A stretch of DNA of 34,789 nt from Enorma phocaeensis (GTDB lineage: Bacteria > Actinomycetota > Coriobacteriia > Coriobacteriales > Coriobacteriaceae). Below are positions 31,251 through 34,789 of this stretch, piece by piece. The DNA is taken from NCBI RefSeq assembly GCF_016901575.1, contig NZ_JACJKQ010000021.1:1-34789 (forward strand), written 5' to 3'. The number at the start of each line of letters is the position of its first letter. The stretch's first letter is position 1. The translations under genes and the position numbers were made by a program. The notes under the pieces are model-generated. The model saw only the letters and a list, made by a program, of their open reading frames with translations, ran no database searches and was not told where the DNA came from.

Positions 31251-32213
31251 ATGAGAAACGCGATTGACCCACAGGCTCCCCTCACGAGCGCCCCGTCCTC
31301 GGGACGACGGCGGACGGTTGCGGCGCTGCAGGTCTTCGCCGGCGGCGCCTGTTATGGCGCGATGGCAACCACGTACAAGCTTGCTTACGCAGCAGGCTTT
31401 ACCTCCGCGCAGGTGGTGGCGAGCCAGGCGTGGTTCGGCTGCCTGTTCTTCGTACTTGCAACGGCTGTGAAACTGGCGCGCGGCGGGCGCTTGGTTCGCC
31501 TTACGGGCACGCAGGCGCTCAAACTCATGGGGCTTGGCGCCCTAACCTGCACCACTTCGATCCTGTACTGCTACGCCATGAGCGTGCTCCCCGCACCCGT
31601 AGCGCTCACGCTGCTGTTCCAGTTCACCTGGATGGGACTCATCTGGCAGACCATCATAACGCGGCGGGCGCCCAAGCCCCTCGAGATTGCCTCGGCCGCG
31701 GTCATCGTGTTCGGCACCGTGTTCGCAAGCGGCGTCTATAAAACAGGGCTCGCCGGCTACGACCCCGTCGCCCTCGTCTGTGCCCTCGGAGCGGCTGTGA
31801 CCTGCTCTCTGTTCGTCACGTTTTCCGGCAAGGTCAAGGTGGGCTGCTCCAACGAGCAGCGAGGCGTCATCGTGTGCCTCGGCGCGGGCATCATGTCGCT
31901 CACCGTGTGTCCCAACTACCTCGTCTCCGGCGTCGTCTTCCAGGGCATCCTGCCCTTTGCCGCCGTAGCGGGATTCTTCGGCCTCATGTGCCCGGTGCTG
32001 CTCTTCGGCCTGGGCTCCCCGCACCTGCCCGCCGGCCTCTCCACCGTCATGGCGGCCGCCGAGCTCCCCGCCGGTCTCTTTATCGCCATGATCGTGCTTG
32101 GCGAGCCCCTCGGCGCCGTGGAGTGGCTAGGCGTGGCCGTCATACTCGCTGGCGTGTGCCTTGCGCAAGTGCCCGCGCTGGGAGGAGCCCGCTCACAGAG
32201 ACCGACGGTATAG
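31251..32213 (+). CDS. EamA/DMT-superfamily exporter
   Basis: A 320-residue protein with ten hydrophobic segments arranged as two EamA repeats. The first begins VAALQVFAGGACYGAMATTY and ends in ILYCYAMSVLPAPVALTLLF; the second begins GYDPVALVCALGAAVTCSLF and ends AGLSTVMAAAELPAGLFIAM with a final helix WLGVAVILAGVCLA. Drug/metabolite transporters export amino acids, purines, drugs or other small molecules; the substrate is unknown. ATG at 31251 follows AAGGAGAGG. A regulated leader precedes it, so its substrate or precursor may control it. An ACT-domain (amino-acid binding) gene follows in the same direction. Confidence 0.9.
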   Translation: MRNAIDPQAPLTSAPSSGRRRTVAALQVFAGGACYGAMATTYKLAYAAGFTSAQVVASQAWFGCLFFVLATAVKLARGGRLVRLTGTQALKLMGLGALTCTTSILYCYAMSVLPAPVALTLLFQFTWMGLIWQTIITRRAPKPLEIASAAVIVFGTVFASGVYKTGLAGYDPVALVCALGAAVTCSLFVTFSGKVKVGCSNEQRGVIVCLGAGIMSLTVCPNYLVSGVVFQGILPFAAVAGFFGLMCPVLLFGLGSPHLPAGLSTVMAAAELPAGLFIAMIVLGEPLGAVEWLGVAVILAGVCLAQVPALGGARSQRPTV

Positions 32214-32315
32214 CCAAGCCAATGAGACGGCTGCGGATTCGGAGCGACCAGCTGGAGGGAGCAGTCAGCAAGGATAATGGGGTTATTCAATCGGAATGTG
32301 ACAGGGGCGGGCATC

Positions 32316-32684
32316 ATGGAACTGAGGAAGCTCGATCAGGATTTCTCGGTATGCAAGGTGAAGGACTACTCGCTGGTAGACCTTGGCGCAGAGTACTGCT
32401 TCATCGGCAAGACGGATGAAGAGAACTCCCTGGTATGCGCCACGAGCGATGTCCCGCCAAACGTTATTGAGCGCGACGACGGGTGGAAGGGCTTCCGCAT
32501 CCAGGGGGTGCTGGACTTCTCGCTCATCGGGATACTGACCGGCATCGCGGAGATCCTGGCAGAGAACGGTATCTCGATTTTTGCCATCTCGACCTATAAC
32601 ACCGACTACGTTCTGGTGAAGAAGGAGAGCTACCAGAGGGCGCTGGACATTCTCGGGCGCGCGGGATACGAAATCGTCGAGTGA
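32316..32684 (+). CDS. ACT-domain protein (amino-acid-sensing type)
   Basis: A 122-residue protein with two ACT-like halves: MELRKLDQDFSVCKVKDYSL, YCFIGKTDEENSLVCATSDV and RIQGVLDFSLIGILTGIAEI then LAENGISIFAISTYNTDYVL with a final LDILGRAGYEI. LDFSLIGILTGIA-x-x-L is the ligand-binding loop-helix of ACT domains. It is a stand-alone sensor without a fused enzyme, similar to CASTOR-type ACT proteins. I prefer ATG at 32316 because family members start near M-x-L-K/R-x-L; an in-frame ATG at 32277 (AAGG before it) would add 13 residues. It follows the EamA exporter by about 100 bp. Confidence 0.82.
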   Translation: MELRKLDQDFSVCKVKDYSLVDLGAEYCFIGKTDEENSLVCATSDVPPNVIERDDGWKGFRIQGVLDFSLIGILTGIAEILAENGISIFAISTYNTDYVLVKKESYQRALDILGRAGYEIVE

Positions 32685-32730
32685 CGGCACCGCCTTTTGC
32701 CGGGCAGCGTCTTTGAGGTGCGCCTGCTCC

Positions 32731-33057
32731 TCACGTAGGAGGACACGGGGGTGTCTCTATATCGTGATGCCCTTTTTGATACGGGGCCACGCGAGCGAGC
32801 GGCATGCCTCCGCGCACCGCGTACTCGGCCCAGCCCTGGTAGCGGTCGCCGCCGGAGCCCTGCATGAACTCGGAGAAGGACAACGGCCGTATTCGAACCT
32901 CGTCCCCGCGGCCCCGGAACTCCGTCATGACGTCATGCGAGAGGAGCTTCGAGTTGCCCCCCGTCACGCACACGTCGACGTTTCTCATGCACAGAAGCCC
33001 GTTGAGTCTGTTGAGGTATTGGTCATGCCCGATTTCCACGCGTACCTCATCTTGGTT
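32731..33057 (-). pseudogene. DUF4143 ATPase remnant (middle segment)
   Basis: The minus strand encodes a Walker-B-like DEVRV, then YLNRLNGLLCMRNVDVCVTG then GNSKLLSHDVMTEFRGRGDE then VRIRPLSFSEFMQGSGG and WAEYAVRGGMPLA. This is the segment from Walker B through the start of DUF4143 in ATPases of this family. The P-loop region and the whole C-terminal half are missing; the frame ends in unrelated sequence. A perfect inverted repeat (33068-33113) lies just upstream of the remaining frame, as in front of the other ATPase loci. Confidence 0.75.
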
Positions 33058-33067
33058 TCCAAGTCGG

Positions 33068-33113
33068 TTCTATTGAGCAGTTTTGCCGTATGCGGCATTT
33101 CTTCTCAATAGAA
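33068..33113. repeat. Inverted repeat upstream of the ATPase middle-segment remnant
   Basis: TTCTATTGAG (33068-33077) and CTCAATAGAA (33104-33113) are perfect 10-bp arms with a 26-nt spacer. The spacer contains a second small stem, TGCCG (33084-33088) and CGGCA (33093-33097). The right-hand flank up to the ATPase B stop (33114-33256) holds no gene; two GCTCAAA-containing stretches (about 33131-33156 and 33162-33186) are loosely similar. Confidence 0.75.
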
Positions 33114-33256
33114 GTGTCTTGTGCCACAGAGACGCCCGGCTCAAAATGCTGTCACGCTAAACACGTCCCGCTCAAATCACTGCATGCCCCATCTCCGGCC
33201 CTACGACCATTGCCGCCTCCCCGTAAACAGTCACGCAGACCATCACATTGCTCGGC

Positions 33257-34558
33257 CTATCCCCACAACCCCATGTTCGGCATCGCGTACAGCGGGACGT
33301 TCCTCATCCAACCCTGCTCACGGTATCCCGAGAGGCTGAAGCGGACGGACCTTATTTTCGGATGAGCGCCCTTGAACGCCCGGAGGTTCTTAGCGCGCAG
33401 GTTCTCCTTCGCCTTCACCTCGATGGCATAGACGCTGTTCGCGTTCTGCACCAGGAAGTCAATCTCACCCGAGGAGTTCTCGGCCGACCAGTAGTACGGC
33501 GTGAGCCCGCAGTCGGAAACGAGCTGCTGGCAGACGTACTGCTCGGTGAGGGAGCCCTTGAACTCCTCGAAGATTTCGTTCCCCCCGATGACCGCCTCCT
33601 TGTCGAGCCCGGCCATAGCGCCCAGCAGGCCGACATCCACCAGGAAGAGCTTGAACGCCGTGTCGTCGGCGTAGGGGGCGAGCGGGATTCCGGGCTTCGA
33701 TATCCTGCGGACGAGAGTCGTGATGCCGGCCTGCGTGAGCCATGTGATGCCGGCTTGGTAGTTTCTCGCCCGCGCCCCCTTGGCGATGTGGCTGAACACG
33801 AACTTCTTGTTCTCCCTCCCGAGATGGAACGGGATCGACCGCCACGCCGCGAGCGTGTACTCGGTCTCGGCCCTGCTGAGGTGCTTCGAGACGTCGCGCT
33901 CGTAGCCGCGGAGGATCTCGAGCTGCACCTCGCGAGCGTCCTCCAGGAGACCTCGCTCAAGGAAGACGCTCACCGCCTCCGGCATGCCGCCGACGTAGTA
34001 GTACTGGCGGAGGAGCGGAATGAGCTTGCTTGAGAAGCTGTTAATAAGGCTGGCATCGCCCGTGTCGACAAGGTCGCAGAGCGTCCGGTTTCCCGTTGCT
34101 ACAAGAAACTCCCGAAAGCTAAGGGGATAAAGGTCAAGCGTATTCACCTTCCCGACGGGATACCCGCTGCCCTCGTGCACGGTGATGCCCAGAAGCGGGC
34201 CGGCTGCCGCCACCGCGTACCCGGGCGCGTCCTCGCAGAAGTACTTGAGGGAGGTGAGCGCCTTGGGGCACGCCTGGATCTCGTCGAGGACGATGAGCGT
34301 AGTGCCCTCTGACACCGCCTCCCCCGTCTCGAACTGGATGGCCGCGATGATGCGCGGGATGTCGTAGCCCAGCTCGAACTGCTCGCACATCCTCGGGTTG
34401 TCGTCGAGGCTCACGTACGCGACGTTCTCGAACTGCGTCCTGCCGAACTCCCGGAGCAGCCACGTCTTGCCGACCTGGAGCGCGCCGTTGAGAATGAGCG
34501 GCTTGCGACGGGGCCCGTCCTTCCAGGCAACGAGCTCGTTCATGAGGAATCGTTCCAC
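33257..34558 (-). CDS. AAA_14/DUF4143 ATPase B (intact)
   Basis: A 433-residue ATPase of a different branch from ATPase A. Walker A is NGALQVGKTWLL (24-35), Walker B TLIVLDEIQACPKAL, then LDLYPLSFREFLVATGN. The DUF4143 half has YYYVGGMPEAVSVFLE and FKLFLVDVGLLGAMAGL. It ends with a clear PD-(D/E)xK-like site, GEIDFLVQNANSVYAIEVKA, so a nuclease-fold domain is probably intact. GTG at 34558 was chosen because GAGGG lies 5 bp before it; GTG at 34570 is possible. The first Walker A glycine context (G-A-L-Q) differs slightly from the family G-A-R-Q. Its biological role is unestablished. A 14-bp-arm palindrome lies 26 bp upstream, next to an IS30 end. Confidence 0.9.
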   Translation of the reverse strand: MERFLMNELVAWKDGPRRKPLILNGALQVGKTWLLREFGRTQFENVAYVSLDDNPRMCEQFELGYDIPRIIAAIQFETGEAVSEGTTLIVLDEIQACPKALTSLKYFCEDAPGYAVAAAGPLLGITVHEGSGYPVGKVNTLDLYPLSFREFLVATGNRTLCDLVDTGDASLINSFSSKLIPLLRQYYYVGGMPEAVSVFLERGLLEDAREVQLEILRGYERDVSKHLSRAETEYTLAAWRSIPFHLGRENKKFVFSHIAKGARARNYQAGITWLTQAGITTLVRRISKPGIPLAPYADDTAFKLFLVDVGLLGAMAGLDKEAVIGGNEIFEEFKGSLTEQYVCQQLVSDCGLTPYYWSAENSSGEIDFLVQNANSVYAIEVKAKENLRAKNLRAFKGAHPKIRSVRFSLSGYREQGWMRNVPLYAMPNMGLWG

Positions 34559-34583
34559 GCTGACCCTCACCTGAAATGGCTAC

Positions 34584-34619
34584 GGCCTTATTTTCGCAAG
34601 ATTTGGCGAAAATAAGGCC
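34584..34619. repeat. Perfect inverted repeat upstream of ATPase B
   Basis: GGCCTTATTTTCGC (34584-34597), an 8-nt spacer, and GCGAAAATAAGGCC (34606-34619): 14-bp perfect arms, between the ATPase start and the IS30 transposase stop. On the plus strand TTAGTTTTT follows, so it resembles a terminator, but no plus-strand gene precedes it. Eleven bases of an arm (CCTTATTTTCG) recur in the ATPase 3' coding end at 33350-33360. Confidence 0.8.
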
Positions 34620-34789
34620 TTAGTTTTTCAAAGCAAGTGCAACACCACCGAGTGGTAGACCTCGTGGGGCGTCCGCCAGCCCAGGCGCTCGCGCGGCCTG
34701 CGGTTCAGGTCATCATACACCGCCGCGACCTCCTCGTCGCTCACGGCGTCGAGGTCGCAGCCCTTGGGGAAGTACTGGCGCAGCAGCCC
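34620..34789 (-). mobile_element. End of an IS30-family element
   Basis: The transposase 3' end and its flanking GTTGCAC-containing sequence, as in Gram-positive IS30 elements whose right terminal repeat overlaps the end of the gene. The element edge is probably at about 34620-34621, directly against the palindrome. The rest lies beyond the window. Confidence 0.6.
34628..34789 (-). CDS. IS30-family transposase, C-terminal 53 residues
   Basis: The frame enters from the right edge and ends at 34628. It encodes LLRQYFPKGCDLDAVSDEEV, then DDLNRRPRERLGWRTPHEVY and HSVVLHLL. The N-x-R-P-R-x-x-L-G-[WF]-x-T-P motif is the diagnostic C-terminal end of IS30 transposases (DDE integrase superfamily). 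The catalytic residues lie outside the window. No frameshift is visible in the part seen. Confidence 0.92.
   Translation of the reverse strand, partial: GLLRQYFPKGCDLDAVSDEEVAAVYDDLNRRPRERLGWRTPHEVYHSVVLHLL

Noticed and set aside
1-34789. tRNA, rRNA and CRISPR arrays
   Set aside because: No T-loop-like GGTTCGANTCC strings in a cloverleaf context, no rRNA-like conserved blocks, and no regularly spaced repeat-spacer series. The three repeats at 23914-24011 are too few and unevenly spaced for a CRISPR array.

Overview
The window looks like a chromosomal accessory stretch from a high-GC member of the Coriobacteriia (Actinomycetota; a Collinsella/Olsenella-like gut or oral anaerobe). This is inferred from the GC-rich codon use, clear AGGAGG-type ribosome binding sites, and the mix of genes (oleate hydratase, AGCS symporter, many AAA/DUF4143 ATPases, IS30 and other IS ends). 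No rRNA, tRNA or CRISPR array was found, so the placement is an inference.

Layout. 1-94: the end of an insertion sequence reading leftward. 95-634: a broken DUF4143 ATPase. 682-1679 (-): a Panacea-type antitoxin followed by a Doc-type toxin. 1800-9667 (-): housekeeping and transport genes: an ArfB-like rescue factor, tex, a tRNA-dihydrouridine synthase, a GMP synthase lacking its amidotransferase domain, an SLC13-type permease and an AGCS symporter. 9868-12221 (-): a TetR regulator, ABC ATPase and ABC permease operon. 12405-13031 (-): a sugar O-acetyltransferase. 13061-13339: a 5'-truncated HTH-membrane gene. 13590-15009 (+): an AbiEi/AbiEii type IV toxin-antitoxin pair.

15320-23483 is a very GC-rich block. 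It holds an ECF sigma factor with a DUF4179 anti-sigma-like protein, a GNAT acetyltransferase fused to a nucleotidyltransferase-like domain, an HTH-membrane regulator, and a YtrA-like GntR system (divergent ABC exporter plus a DUF1648/DUF5808 membrane protein) with a clear pair of operator repeats. Imperfect 24-bp repeats (15056-15079 and 23594-23617) flank the block.

24026-34789 mixes metabolic genes with decaying mobile or defence-like genes: an intact DUF4143 ATPase, a TetR regulator with oleate hydratase (ohyA), a short HTH protein, a two-helix membrane protein, two ATPase remnants, a nitroreductase, an EamA exporter with an attenuator-like leader, an ACT-domain protein, a second intact ATPase, and the 3' end of an IS30-family transposase.

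The most striking pattern is that the window holds five AAA/DUF4143 ATPase loci (two intact, three remnants). Four of them have, directly upstream, an inverted repeat whose sequence is private to that locus. The two remnants that lost most of their coding sequence still keep their repeat. This suggests a family of ATPases each paired with its own cis-acting DNA site.
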